The notes below the pieces were generated by a model that was not told the DNA's origin, made no database searches, and saw only the letters and a program-made list of their open reading frames with translations. 64,000 nt of DNA from Megamerina dolium (Eukaryota; Arthropoda; Insecta; Diptera; Megamerinidae). The position numbers were made by a program, and so were the translations under genes. The stretch is taken from the NCBI GenBank assembly GCA_963854835.1, contig OY978529.1, positions 38,808,055 through 38,872,054 of the forward strand. The letters are read 5' to 3'. This document shows, in pieces, positions 1-11,664 of the stretch. The stretch's first letter is position 1, and every line of letters begins with the position of its first letter.

Positions 1-600
1 TCTAGAGGCGACCCCTAGGCAGTTATGGGGTTATTTCTCAATTTGCAGATGATTTTCCTGTTATTTTGTCGGGGGTTGTCCTTAAGGCACGGATCTAGGG
101 GCTAAGTATATTCGGAGGAAATGCTAAGAAGTAATGGCTGTTAGTTATACATTTCACCACTTGTAGGGTGGTTTCTGGTCAGCTATTATCTATTTTCAGA
201 TATTCGTTCGGTCATTTTGTATGGGAGGTGGTATTAAGAGGTGGCGATATAGAGTTAGTATCCGTATGTTCAGAGGAAATGTTGAGGATGAAAAATTAAT
301 GGAAGTCGGTTATACATTTCATCGCCCTAGGGGCGATTTCTAGACAGTTATGGGGTTATGTGTCGATTTGCTGATGTTTTTCCTGTCATGGGAGTAGCCT
401 CAAGAGGCAGATATGATGGTAAATCTGTTCAGAGGAAATGTTGAGAAGGACAAGTTAATGAAGGTCGGTCATATATTACCCCGTTATACAGGCGATTCCT
501 ACACAATTATGGATCATTTGTTGACTTTCAGTTGCTTTGTAAACCGACAAATAATCGTAGGAATCTGCTCTAGAACGGTGAAATATATGACTGATACCTA
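1..600 (+). repeat. degenerate tandem satellite, forward block
   Basis: About three diverged units of roughly 140-160 bp follow one another. Recurrent pieces are a CAGTTATGGGGTTAT-like run near 22 and 347, a TTCAGAGGAAATGTTGA-like run near 270 and 427, and an ATACATTTCA-like run near 147 and 313. The same unit recurs reverse-complemented at 2985-3530 and once near 1345-1450. The 63-residue open frame across 413-604 is a by-product of the repeat. Unit length is estimated by eye. Confidence 0.6.
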
Positions 601-1917
601 TTGATTTTTTTCTTCTCCACAACTACAAGGTGCTATAAATAATACATAGCTAGCTATTAAATCAGATTAAAAAAAGTCACATCGCACCTCATAGTATAAA
701 ATAAATGAAAAAAGAAGAAGAAGAATCTGTAGTACCTAATAATAATAAAGTAAGCCACTCTTTTTTTCATGCTTTGTTGGCATAGCTGGTCGACCTTTAA
801 AACATGTTTATCTTATTTGTTTTTTTTTTGCATTTTTAATAGCATCATAGTGGAAGATGTTGTTGTTGGTGCTGTTCTGAATATTTGACATTTTATATTT
901 TAATTTAAACCTGAACGGAGGCTTTAATAATTCTTCTTTTTTTGCTTACTTTTGCTTTTGCTTATATAAAATCTGGTTATAATATTTATTTTTAACTCAT
1001 ACATGCATTTGAATATAACGGACTTGACAAAGTGAATCATTTTGAAGTAAACGATAAGTTATAAGGGCTTATATGAAATAGCAGTAGGGGTTCAATTCAA
1101 TTTTTTCTGTGGACTTTTTTAGACCTCTTTAACAAATCATATTGAGCATTTTGAAATTATTGTGCTATTAATTTTAAAGCGAAATATAGCTACAGCATTG
1201 GTGGGATTACTTTTGATGACTTTGTATGGGAGCTACATATACGATCCTTCAGCGAAATATAATGAAATCATTAACTGAGTCAAAATAGTGGAATTTAGTA
1301 TGGCAGCTTTATTAAAATATTGGGTTTAGTGTGGCAATTTTTGGGAAAATTTGGATTTCCACAAATAATCCCATAACTGAACTCGAATCGCCTACAGAGC
1401 GATGAAACGTATGACCAATCGCCATTAATTTTTCATTTTCAACGATCGCAAATTTAATTCAGATCATCATAGTATCGTCAATTCATCATTTTCGAATTTA
1501 AATGAACTTCAGAATATACAGAAAGTGAGCGACAAATTTCAAAGGAAATTGATATCATGATTCTATATTGTGTTGTTGTTGTAGTGTGTTTTTTTATTGT
1601 TTTTTATTTGTTATCATTATGTAAACAATTAACAATCAAAAGTAATAGCAGTGGCAGAGGAGAGAGCATTTGTTTGTTACATTTTATCACTAATTTTAAT
1701 GTTTTGATGCTCTTGTGTTTTTGATTTTGCTTATGTTACCCTAGAATGCGAAATTTGCACTTACTGAAAACTATCTTAATTATGTTTAGTTAAATATTCA
1801 AATTTTGTCGTTTCAATTGGTGGACACGAAATTGCTAGAATAATCAATGTATTCTAAAGGACTTAGATATTTACTTTTTATCATCATCTTAAAATTAGAA
1901 TCGACTTATTTGACATA
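601..1917. other. AT-rich non-coding stretch
   Basis: No coding frame or RNA gene recognised. One diverged unit of the neighbouring satellite lies in reverse orientation at about 1345-1450 (AATCCCATAACTGAAC, then TATGACCAATCGCCATTAA). The rest is A/T-rich with homopolymer runs. If the mmy gene continues leftwards this is intron, otherwise intergenic. Confidence 0.4.
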
Positions 1918-2466
1918 CAGGGTGATTTTTTAGCAACTTTCTTTTTGGCAACACTGTTTTTGGCAGCACAGCTGTTTTCGTGTAACATGTTACTGTCAAA
2001 CATGTTGAATTTGGTCTATAATTTAACCATTTATCGACTTACATATGAACAACGCTTGCAGATTATTGAATTTTATTATCAAAATTCATGCTTGGTTCAT
2101 TTATTTATTCAATTTATGGTCAGTTTGGGCGAACTTCTGAGGTGGCTATTCGGAATCTTGTGAATAAATTTCGCATCAAATTTACATTATTGGAAAATAT
2201 CGCATCTGTATCCGCCAGTGTTGTTGATGACCGTGAATTATTGATTTATTCGTGAGATACCGGCCGATACGTTGGAGAGAGTATATCAAAATTGGACCCA
2301 GCGTATGAATCATTTGTGAGGCGCAGCCGCGGTCAACATTTACATGAAATCATCTTTAAACATTAAATTATATAGATCGACTATCGACTCAAATAAAGAT
2401 TTTATACATTTCTCTAAATTTTATGTGTTTTAAATCAAATCTGTAGGTTCTTAAAACATCGCCCTG
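1918..2466 (+). mobile_element. internally deleted Tc1/mariner-superfamily element
   Basis: The ends form an imperfect inverted repeat (left CAGGGTGATTTTTTAGCAAC, right the complement of CAGGGCGATGTTTTAAGAAC), each flanked by TA, the target of this superfamily. Inside, translated pieces resemble the start of an insect transposase (LTYEQRLQIIEFYYQNS, a helix-turn-helix region) and its very end (RRSRGQHLHEI), while the catalytic DDE core is missing. It is therefore a non-autonomous deletion derivative. A second copy in opposite orientation is at 45017-45527. Confidence 0.75.
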
Positions 2467-2984
2467 TATTTCCCATACAAAAATCTGTCAAAAAGTTTTT
2501 TTTTTATGGAAATTAACTTTGATAAGGAAAAAAATTGTTATAAAATAAAGAAACATGTGGTACGATTACCTACAGCTAAGTGATAATTATTATTTTCATT
2601 TCTTTTATAGATATTTTTTTGTGTACCAATAGTATGATCTCTATCAAATGTGTCGCAAATAGTGTGTGAAGCGTTTAATTTACATGGAGTATTTACTCGT
2701 AGCTTCGGCTTGTACTTGTAGGTACTCGTATATAGCGAATACAAAAGACAAAACTAAATATTTGTATAATGATATGCACATATGTTGTGTAATAATTTGC
2801 CTTGTTTAAGGTAAAATAATTAAAGTTGATTTACGCCATGTTACATTGAGTTGGGTACGCAGTGCGAAAATCTTGAATTTGGATAATTTCAAATATTTCT
2901 TTCCAAGGTAGCATAAAGAAATTTTAAAATTGTTAAATAAAAAAAAAAATTGACAATTAAACCTTGGAGTCAACCCTAGAGCAG
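2467..2984. other. non-coding stretch, nothing recognised
   Basis: AT-rich sequence without a convincing reading frame. The short minus-strand frames here have no recognisable motif and biased composition. Confidence 0.3.
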
Positions 2985-3530
2985 AGAAACAGAGAAATGT
3001 ATGACCGGCTTCCATTAATTTTTTCTACACGATATTTCCTTTGAACACACGCTCTTAACTTTAATCATTGAGGAGACTCCCATAGAAAATGACCTAAAAA
3101 CATTTGAAAATCGACAATAACTGCCCAGGAATTACCCATGGAGCGGTTAATTTTATTAATTTTTCCTTCTCAATATTTCCTCTAAACATGAAAATCGAAA
3201 TGATTGAAAGAAACATGTGAAAATTGACAAATAACCCCATAACTGAACAGGTTTAGACTCTAGAACGATAAAATGTATGATGGATCCCCATTAATTTTTC
3301 CTCTTCAACATTTCTCCTAAACATACTTGTCCCTAACTTTATCACGTAGGGTGGCTCCCATAAATATAACCGAAAAAACACCTGAAAATTGACAACAGTT
3401 AACTGAGTTCAGTTAATTTAACCTCCTCAACAGTTGTTTCAAATATAATTGCCCTTACCTCTACCCCTTAGGGGATTCACGTACAAAATCACCGAAAAAC
3501 ATATAAAAATATCCAATAATAATAAATTTC
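2985..3530 (-). repeat. degenerate tandem satellite, reverse block
   Basis: Reverse-complement units of the satellite at 1-600: ATTAATTTTT(T/C)C recurs near 3013, 3154 and 3292, TGTATGA(C/T) near 2998 and 3275, and ATAACCCCATAACTGAAC near 3231. Spacing is about 140 bp. Together with the forward block this makes a large imperfect inverted arrangement around the element at 1918-2466. Confidence 0.6.
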
Positions 3531-4497
3531 CTCCCTAAAATATTTTTTTTCAAATATTCTTTGAAAAGAAATGCTTCACTAAACCAAAACGTTTAAAAAT
3601 TGAAATGTGTATAGATATTTGAACAATTTTCAATTAAACTTTTCACAAAATAGTACTTTCAGACTTTAGCGGTTATGCAATGTGACCGGAATTAGTTGTA
3701 GTGTTGAAAATTTCAGTTGATTCATAAATGTTTTAATTAATTTTGTTACGCTTATGCAAGCTTATGTTTTATTATAACCATGTAGGTAGGAAATAATATT
3801 TTATTTTGTGTGTTGGAAAAGAAAAACACTCTTAGCCGGAAATTTGTAAAAGAAAAAGAAAATACAATTGCTTGCAAATGAATTCCTCGACGTACAACAT
3901 CTTCGCGTCTCATCGATAATTCAATGATTTTTAAAAAGCTCTTACTAAAATTAAAGACTTAAGAACGAATTGTTCTTTAATTCCATTATACAAAAATAAT
4001 TTCGAGTTTTATCAATTTACATAAACATGGCTTGTATCGAACATATGTAAATGTGTGAAAAAGAGGGTTTGTGTTTCTTCTGTTTTCTTTCTTATTTTAT
4101 TTTATTTTTTTTGTAATTGAAAAACAAAAGATCAAATAAAAATAACTCGGTTATACTTATGTATAGTATATTTAAATACGTGTCATGATTGTGAATGCAT
4201 TTTAAAGACATCAAAATAATCATATGAGTGAGCTTATGGTAAGTATATGGAATGAGTTAAAGAAAAAAGATACAAGAGTCTTAAATATTGTAGTGATGGA
4301 TCGAGTAATGTACTCATAATAAAATTTTTGCGATGAAATGATAATGACGATGACACACAAAGAGCAAGAACTATCAGAAGGAAAGTGTTATGTACCACTT
4401 GGTTGTTTGGAAATGTGTTTACAAATTTCTTTTTAGTCCCTCTTCCTCTATGCATAATAATATATACATATAAATTGTATAAAAACATTTCATTTAC
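3531..4497. other. AT-rich stretch downstream of the mmy exon (intron)
   Basis: Follows the splice donor of the mmy exon, so it is intronic on the minus strand. I looked for the next mmy exon (continuation of the nucleotide-binding loop) here and further left and found none. No other feature is visible. Confidence 0.4.
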
Positions 4498-4839
4498 CTT
4501 GTCCACCAGCCATTAACAATACGGCAACATGTCCTTCACTTATTTGTCGTAGTCCTTCGTCACGATATGCGTTCAAACGTTCTTCTGGTGTACGTGCAAT
4601 GCTGACCACCTTTGTTTCAGGAATGGGTTGTAAACGATCGTCCAATTTAATGCCATTCTCATTTAGCGAGTTGGTGGCACGACTGAAATAATGTTTCAGC
4701 TCATTCAAATTGAGTTCTTCAATATCGCGCACCAATAGCTCCTGTTCGTCCAGTGTTAATTCATGCCAGAATTTCAATAAATGCTCCTGTCCCACTTTGC
4801 TAAGACGTGCATGTAATCCATCGTAAATAGTCATTGCTT
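4498..4839 (-). CDS. mmy: mmy main N-terminal exon
   Basis: Coding from the ATG at 4834, or read through from 4839 if joined to the upstream exon. It ends on the first base of a glycine codon at 4498. This exon carries all of the recognisable UAP1 similarity in the window. Confidence 0.85.
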
Positions 4840-7800
4840 CTGTGGGTGTAAGAACAGTTTCAATGAGTAAGAATCGCTGTTTGTGTGCGTGTGTGTGTGT
4901 GTGCTGAGATGGATATGAAGGTAGCCCAGTAGCGATAGTTTTTCGCGTTAAAGAAATGAAATTAATTTACGATAAGCGAACTAAAATTTATCAACAAATA
5001 ACAACCAACCGAACGCCAACGTAACTAAAACACAACTATTTGTTGACTCTCGGTTATTGCGATTGTTAAGTGTTAAGAGCGTTTGGGAGCATTGCTTGAT
5101 GTACGTATATATGCATGCTTATTTAGTAAAGCAAGTCAAGCAACTTCACGCTTACATTATGTAGGCATACTAAATGCTATGTGTGTATGATAGGGTTGCG
5201 AGTCCCCACAGAAATTCAAGCAACTTAAAAAGGATTTTTTTTAAGTTGCATTTAAATGAGATTATTTAATGAGAAATAATAGACTTCGAGCAATCTTGAT
5301 TGAAGAACTTTGATTTCGTTGTGTCTATGTTTTTAATTTAGATTTTTGGCCGAGCTTCTCTTCCAGTGTTCAATTTTGTAAATTATTAGAAGGGACCTAC
5401 TTATTTGAGCCGACTCCGAACGGCAGAACCTTTGTTACATCACTTTTTCCGAGCTATGCCACAGAGTTCTTTTAGAAGCTTTCCCATGGCAAATTGTTAC
5501 TGCCAGAAGAATTGCCAATTGTTTGACGACAGGTGGGCGTCGTTCAAAAGAAAAATATTTTCAATATTAAATGTATGTTTTAGCCGGGGATTGAACCCAT
5601 GACCTACAAATCAGAAATTCAACTCACTCACCTGAAAATGACTACTCATAATAAATCATTTTGAATGACATCAGCGAATTTTCATGGCAATTTTTTATTA
5701 CCGAAATAACTAAAAATTGATTGGACTGTTGATCGAAACGACGTGCCCTTTTGCGAAAACGAAAAAATGATCACTGAAGGCGTTTACGTTGTTGTAAAAC
5801 AATGAAAAGAAATTGGAAAGTTTAACTTCAATAATACAGAAGCCTAAATACAATGACATAATTTCGAAAAAAAAAAAACTACAAGATTTTGGGGCTGGAA
5901 ATATGTGCGAAAGCGCCCAGTTTCATACGTATCGAAATTTCAGCTTGAAAGTGTGAATGCACACGCAAACATAACTTTATATGGGATGTAGGCATGGTTT
6001 TTAGTCGATTTTCATCCGTTTACGCCCATTTCGTAATATATCCAGCTTTATATTCTCAAGTGATAAGGGTGAAAATACACATTCATCAGCATACTGTATA
6101 TTCATCCAATTACCCCATTTTCGAAAATGTTTATTAACTTGTAAATAAAATCGTATAAACGGACCTTTGGCTTCATAACTTTATATTTTCGCGCGACAAG
6201 TGTGAAAATATTAATTCAACAGCATACATTTGCACGGGAGGTAGGTGTAGTTGGCCTCCGAACTCGCCAATTTCTTAATATGTTAGTTCTATGATAAGAT
6301 TAAATATACATGCCAAATATTAATTCGATAGCTTTATATTTTAGTGCAAAAAATGTGGAAAAGTATACACAAAAGTATACTTTTGAATGGGAGGTAGCTA
6401 TGGCTTTCATCCGAATTAACCAATTCAATAACTCATACTTTGTTGGTGAAAATCTTATGTATCAATTTTTAGCTTTATAACTTTATACGGTAGGTGTAGT
6501 GCGAACAGACAGGCAGACAGACTGTAACTCGACTATTTTGGAAAGATATATATGTTTTTAAAACTTTTTCCACATTGATACTAGCGAATTTTCTTGATTT
6601 GTGCCGGATTTAGAGCATTTCGTTGTTTTCTTTGGATATCCTCACCTTAGAGGTTGAAAGTTTCCAGAGTTCGCAACTTGATAGAAATTTTTATAGTTTT
6701 TGAGAAATCATGTCCAATCTGCTGGCAACCTACAAAGCCTAATGAATTTCGGAAGCATGCCGAATTCAGAGCTCTTTGACTTCCTTCATGGGATTGTAAT
6801 TTTCATTCAAATTGAATTGCAGAGATTGTAAAAGCTCTTCAGGACTTGCAGCCCTAATGTAATATTACCATAGTAGCTGGTTGCTTAGCTTTTGGTCTTC
6901 TTGTATTGATGGTTTGATTAGCTAGCTACCTAGCTTGTTCAGCTTGCTAAGCTTGATTTTTTTTTGCCTATCTAATATATTGTTTTACTTGTATATTAAC
7001 GTATAGTTGTTGTAATTGCTGTTGCAAATGCTCTGATTGAAGTAGAAATACAAAACAAAAACAAAATTATGACAAAATATACTCGTACGTACGCTGGTAT
7101 GGATAAATATGCAGATACTCTTTTGTTCGTTCGTTGGCTTAGTAGCAATCTACAACCAAGCCCTGATCAAATTGCTGATGGAAACTGGGTGTCCCTGAAC
7201 ATATCAGTGAAAGTAATTTATATTGATACTATGTACATATGTAGGTAGGTTTTGATTCTTTATGTCTGCTTATTACATATCAAGAAGGGAATTCTTTAAT
7301 TATACCTACATACTCGTATATTGTACAAAAAAATTAATATAAAATGAATTTATTTTTAATATTCAAGGTTGCTTGTTTTAACTTCCCTTAAAGTTTGAAT
7401 ATAAATGCATACATAAGCATGTGAATACAAATCAGGTAGAAATTCCAGCTTTTAAGGTAACAATTTAAATTAAAATATTGAGAACTTGTTATTTCTTCGT
7501 TAATGCATCAACAGATTTGCATGCCCTTTACTAAACAGTTAAATAGTTGTGAAAATATTTTGTCGCTATAGATGCTACAATTCTCAAGCAATATTAAGTA
7601 TTTTTCATAAATGTCATTCAAACCGATTTCGCGAAAGCCCCATTGATGAAATTAGAAAAATATGTAAACCTTATATTATAGAGTGAGCTATAAAATGATT
7701 AGAAAAATCTTAGCAATTTTATACGAAGTGAGTTAACCAGACTGACATTTTCTTTTAACTTCAGTCTTTGAGAAAAGTGAGATAAGTCAATCGCTTTCGA

Positions 7801-8328
7801 ATCGAAATAGCTTCTAAATCGAACCAGCTTGCAAGTCGACAACCACGATAGGGCTGACTATGCTAACATTGTACAGGTATTTCTTTTTGATTTCAATGCA
7901 AGCTTGTTCTTCAATTTATGATATTTAGAGTTTCATAATATACAGCCATCAGACACCACACCTAGAACTAAGTATTTGTACACAGTTACATAGTAATATA
8001 ATAAGATTTGCCAACAATCTAAAAATATGATACTTTTCCATATTTATACATCTATGAATTAAATGTCTCTAATTGCTTATGGCACAACATAATCTTTTGA
8101 ATTTGTTCAAGCCATTATTTACTGTAGATAATATGCATATATGTATGTGTACTCAATAAGGAAAAAAAAAAACGATGAATTATTAAATGAAAACAAGTTC
8201 ATTTTGCTTTTCACATATCGTTTTCTTATGTGATACCTATTTTGATTTGCGGTAATTCTTAGTTTTCGTTTTATGAAAATTAAATACTCACTATTAGCAC
8301 GACGGTCAACAACAAATCTTCTGTTCAT
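4498..8328 (-). CDS. mmy: UDP-N-acetylglucosamine pyrophosphorylase, N-terminal part (mummy / UAP1), partial
   Basis: The enzyme joins UTP and GlcNAc-1-phosphate to make UDP-GlcNAc, the cytosolic precursor for chitin and glycoprotein synthesis; in flies the gene is mummy. The main exon is 4498-4839 (ATG at 4834-4832). It encodes about 112 residues that look like the UAP1 N-terminus (GQEHLLKFWHEL, then DIEELNLNELKHYF) and reaches the nucleotide-binding loop VLLMAGGQG, where a GTAAAT donor splits the glycine codon before the expected TRLG. A good acceptor (TTCTTACACCCACAG) lies just upstream of the ATG. A second coding exon at 8292-8328 (ATG at 8328, donor GTGAGT) joins this acceptor in frame and would add MNRRFVVDRRANKA in front, so an alternative start is likely. 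The catalytic core is not in the window as far as I can see. Family assignment is firm; the upstream exon is inference. Confidence 0.85.
4878..4904. repeat. (GT)n microsatellite
   Basis: An almost pure GT run interrupted once by GC, lying in the intron just upstream of the mmy main exon. Confidence 0.8.
5348..5640 (-). mobile_element. tRNA-derived SINE copy (S4)
   Basis: Reverse-strand copy of the SINE best seen at 50865-51239. The B-box region GGGTTCAATCCCC (complement at about 5589-5601) is kept; the A-box part is worn. It then shares the AATTTGCCATGGGAAAGCTTC-type middle, the TTCTGCCGTTCGGA segment and the GAAGAGAAGCTCGGCC tail. It lies in an mmy intron, in the same orientation as mmy. 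Confidence 0.7.
5930..6560. repeat. degenerate tandem/interspersed repeat
   Basis: A (G)GGAGGTAGG(T/C)-type segment followed by a GGC(T/C)T(T/C)-rich piece recurs near 5985, 6235 and 6400, and AGCTTTATA(AC)TTTATA near 6045, 6170, 6330 and 6470. It ends in a short GACAGGCAGACAGAC run. This looks like an old repeat array; no reading frame. Confidence 0.4.
6561..8291. other. intronic AT-rich stretch
   Basis: Intron between the two mmy exons. Apart from short homopolymers and AGCTAGCT-rich sequence near 6890-6950, nothing is recognised. Confidence 0.35.
8292..8328 (-). CDS. mmy: putative alternative first coding exon of mmy
   Basis: Thirty-seven bases from ATG (8328-8326) to a GTGAGT donor. Twelve codons plus one base; the following exon supplies AA and then GCA ATG, which keeps the frame. 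It adds a short basic N-terminal extension with no recognised domain. The intervening intron of about 3.45 kb holds a SINE and a degenerate repeat. Supported only by splice signals and frame. Confidence 0.5.
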
Positions 8329-9120
8329 ATTGTAGTTATTTGCCTTAATAAAAATTTAATTAAAATTTTACTATTTAAATGCTATTTCCAATTAGCATAC
8401 GTATACGATTCTGTTCATTATTGCACTATTTCTTTGGCTTGGAAAAAATGTTTACTCGATTTTATTGTTTAGTTGTCACCACAACGTTATATTTATCAGT
8501 TTCAGCATAGTAGCACAAATCCAATATGTTTTTCGATGGCAAAAATAAATATATACCCATCGCAACTTTACAAATAGTTTTCTCACTTTTACATATAAAT
8601 GCCGAGAAACCACCAAATTTATAATCAATAAAACGTCACCAATCTTCTTCTTCTACAATGCTATTCACAATAGTAGATAATGGCATATAAATCAAAATAA
8701 ATACAAACAGCTGTGTTTGTTTTTACAGATAGGAGGAGAGAGAACACTAGTATTCTTGACAATTTACGTTTATGACAGATATTATCCAGGAGTTATTGGA
8801 TAATTTTCAAATTTTGTTGTCGATTCTTCATAAGGGCAATATTATGCAATGCAATGTATGTTCACAGTATCAAAGCAGTGAGGCAAATTAATATTTTCTT
8901 GATGTTATTAAATTAAATATTGTAAATATAACAATACAATTCTTAATAAAAGATATTATACTGTTGAATTAGGTGAAATACCGCTAAGACGAAATATGCA
9001 CTTTATATACAATTACATTTACAATCTTCTGTATTCTGTATTAGAATTTGGACGCGAATTTCGGGCTGAGCTGAAAAAACTGAAAACTGAAAAATTTTTT
9101 AGTAGTAGGTAATTATTGTC
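8329..9120. other. sequence upstream of mmy
   Basis: Would hold the mmy 5' UTR and promoter on the minus strand if 8292-8328 is the first coding exon. No clear core promoter element can be called by eye. Confidence 0.3.
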
Positions 9121-9133
9121 ATAAAGGTATCAC
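9121..9133. repeat. target-site duplication, left copy
   Basis: ATAAAGGTATCAC, repeated exactly at 10690-10702 on the far side of the LINE insertion. Confidence 0.8.
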
Positions 9134-10689
9134 TTACATTGGATTGCTAGTATGATAGAAAAGAAGACTTCGAAGGCAATGGCAAGAATTCAGATCACCG
9201 AATCTGAAAATACAGCTGCAGCACTGCACTTGAAACTTAAAGCAAGCCCTAAAAAATAAAAACAACAAAGAGTTGGAAAAGTACATAGCCATATTAACAC
9301 CTGGTGAAGCGTCAGACTACTCTTTGTGGAAATCAGCAAAAAACTCAAATCGGCCAATTCTCACTGATTCCCCCATCCGTTTGAGTGACGGTAATTGGGC
9401 TAGGAGCAACTGAAAAGTGTGTTTACACCCAATCCACCCTCTTCACAGTCCTCATTACCAAAATTAACTTCTCAACCTTGCTCAATAACGCTCAAAATGA
9501 AAAAAAGGACATATTCAAAGCAATTTATAAAGATTTAAACCCAAAAAAATCACCTGGTCCAGACAAAATTACCGGTAAACTGATAAAAGAGCTACCTGCG
9601 GCTTCAGTAATTCATCTCATGCACATTTTCAATGCTATCTTTCGTATTAAACACTATCCTAAATGCTGGGAAACTTCAAAAATTATTATGATAGCAAAAC
9701 CAGGAAAAGACGCTACAAAAGTTGCATCGTACAGACCTATCAGCCTCCTGCCTCTCCTCTCTAAAGTATTCGAAAAGCTACTTGTCATGAATATAACTCT
9801 ATTTTTAATCTCAACCAACTGATTCCCCAACATCAGTTTGGATTTAGAAAACAGCACGGCACAATAGAACAAGTTCACCGCATTGTAACTCTGATAAGGA
9901 ACACTTTTGAAGAAAAAAAGTATTGCTCAGCTGTCTTTCTTGATATCACTCAAGCTTTCGATAAAGTATGGCACGATGGCCTTATTTACAAACTCAAACT
10001 ATTACTGCCTGCAAATGTCTCCTCATTGCTTAGTAGCTACCTCACGAAAAGACAATTTCTCGTACATCACAAGGATTACTCAACAAATCCATTGGATATT
10101 CACGCTGGCGTTCCTCAAGTAAGCGTTTTGGGCCCCTTACTGTATCTCTTATACACTACAGATATGCCCAGCAATAACTATACATTTATATCGACCTTTG
10201 TAGATGATCGGCAATATTGTGCACTCGCTCTAACCCCATAGAAGCTACTAAACTCCTGCAGACTCATGTCGATTCTCTCGAAATCTGGCTAGTAAAATGG
10301 CGTATAAAAGTCAATGAATCAAAGAGCGTACATGTAACCTTCACGCTCAGGCTAGATACATGTCCCCCACTTAAAATTAATGGCCAATCAGTTCCACAAT
10401 GTTCCTCAACAAAGTACTTGGGTATTCACATCGACAGAAGGCTGTCCTGGAAAAATCACATAGAGGCAAAGAAAACTCAGATTAAACTTAAAATTATTAA
10501 GTTATGGTGGCTGTTACACATATGCTGTGAAATTGCTAAACCTAGCGACTCGACAATTTGTGATAGAACATAGGGAATATCACATAACTTTAGTTAGTTT
10601 GTAGGATTTGAATACTTATTGTTAGTTTCTACGTATATTAGAAAGATTCAATAAATTCTTAGTTTAAACAAAAAAAAAAAAAAATAATA
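9134..10689 (+). mobile_element. 5'-truncated jockey-like non-LTR retrotransposon
   Basis: A 1.56-kb insertion bounded by an exact 13-bp direct repeat and ending in an A-rich tail (about 10669-10684), the hallmarks of target-primed LINE insertion. Translated pieces follow a jockey-type reverse transcriptase in order: LNPKKSPGPDKITGKLIKEL, ASYRPISLLPLLSKVFEKLL, then after a frameshift HQFGFRKQHGT, FLDITQAFDKVWHDGL, and VPQVSVLGPLLY. The active-site YADD/FADD box has become FVDD, and another frameshift follows it. The 5' part (gag-like region, endonuclease) is absent. It cannot make a functional protein. Confidence 0.85.
9385..10573 (+). pseudogene. broken reverse transcriptase of the jockey-like LINE
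   Basis: Two or more frameshifts split the reverse-transcriptase domain: one open frame covers 9385-9822, another part is read around 9820-10210, and a third around 10217-10573 (IKVNESKSVHVTFTLR, then KYLGIHIDRRLSWKNHI, the thumb region). Expected RT blocks are visible in order, but the active site is altered. Degenerate mobile-element gene rather than a host gene. Confidence 0.8.
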
Positions 10690-10702
10690 ATAAAGGTATC
10701 AC
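10690..10702. repeat. target-site duplication, right copy
   Basis: Exact match to 9121-9133, directly after the A-rich tail of the LINE. Confidence 0.8.
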
Positions 10703-10773
10703 CTTCAAATTTTTTCGCTAGGCGCTTTTGTTTTTTTATAAATTGTAAGCGAATAGTAAATATGTAAAACTAT

Positions 10774-11490
10774 TGGGTTGGCAACTAAGTAATTGCTGAT
10801 TTCGCACATAGATATCTTTGCTCGTCTCTTTTGATGGCTTCTGTCAATGAATTGGACTTGGAATTGTTTGGACAAATTTCGTTCCGGAGATTTCGCAGGA
10901 CACCTCTAACATTTCGGGCAGAAAACTGGTCTGAAGACGTTCAAAATACAAAAAGTTCCAAAAAATTAAATATATATTTTTTTAAATTCCGACCTATGTT
11001 TTAGCCGATTTTTCGTAGCTTCCAGGCCAAGAGTTTTACACTGCAGACTCGCGCGAGAATATTGACGAAAAGTTTAAGTAAAAAAACTAGTCAAAGTGTT
11101 TTAGTAAATCGCCGGTTCGTCAAGATATCTGCAGTTGTGCTGAAAGGAGCAACTTCTTTGTAGCACCAGCAACAACAAACTCAGAAATACATATTCGGGA
11201 ATGGTTGGAAAAACATGGCAGCATGAAGTTTCCACTTTCTTTTGACCTGCACCTCTAGTGGCCTTGGAGAGGTACTCAACGAATAATATACTTTTTGTGC
11301 TTTGACAAGCAAATCCGTAAAACTGTCCTAAGCTCAGACCAATTGAAAGATACTGAACAAAAGTGAAATCACGGCTATAAAGAAAGTAATCGAGGATGTT
11401 AAAAATTTTCAGGAAAACTGGTGTTCGGAAGCAGCTCGAAAAGTATCAGATAATACCATAAAATCCTTAATGAAAGGGGAGTCTGAAAGA
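10774..11490 (+). mobile_element. worn DNA-transposon relic
   Basis: Begins with TTGGGTTGGCAACTAAGTAA, similar in style to mariner-type termini, followed by short translated scraps such as IREWLEKHGSMKFPLS and VIEDVKNFQENWCSEAARKV that recall the C-terminal half of a DDE transposase. Several stops and frameshifts; no matching right terminus was found. Superfamily uncertain. Confidence 0.35.
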
Positions 11491-11664
11491 TAAACAACTT
11501 TTTTTTGTAATAAAAACAATTTTCAAGTTTCATTTATAAAATCATTCTAATTGAGTAGATTTTTTGAATATTGTGATGGACTAAAGGCTTATATTATAAT
11601 TCAAAGGTTTCTATTACTATTTCATCTGCATTTCAAATGAGTATAATTAAGGAAATTTGTGGTC

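Noticed and set aside
4234..4506. 90-codon minus-strand frame overlapping the mmy exon end
   Set aside because: It reads mostly through the intron past the GTAAAT donor and has no similarity to a known protein.
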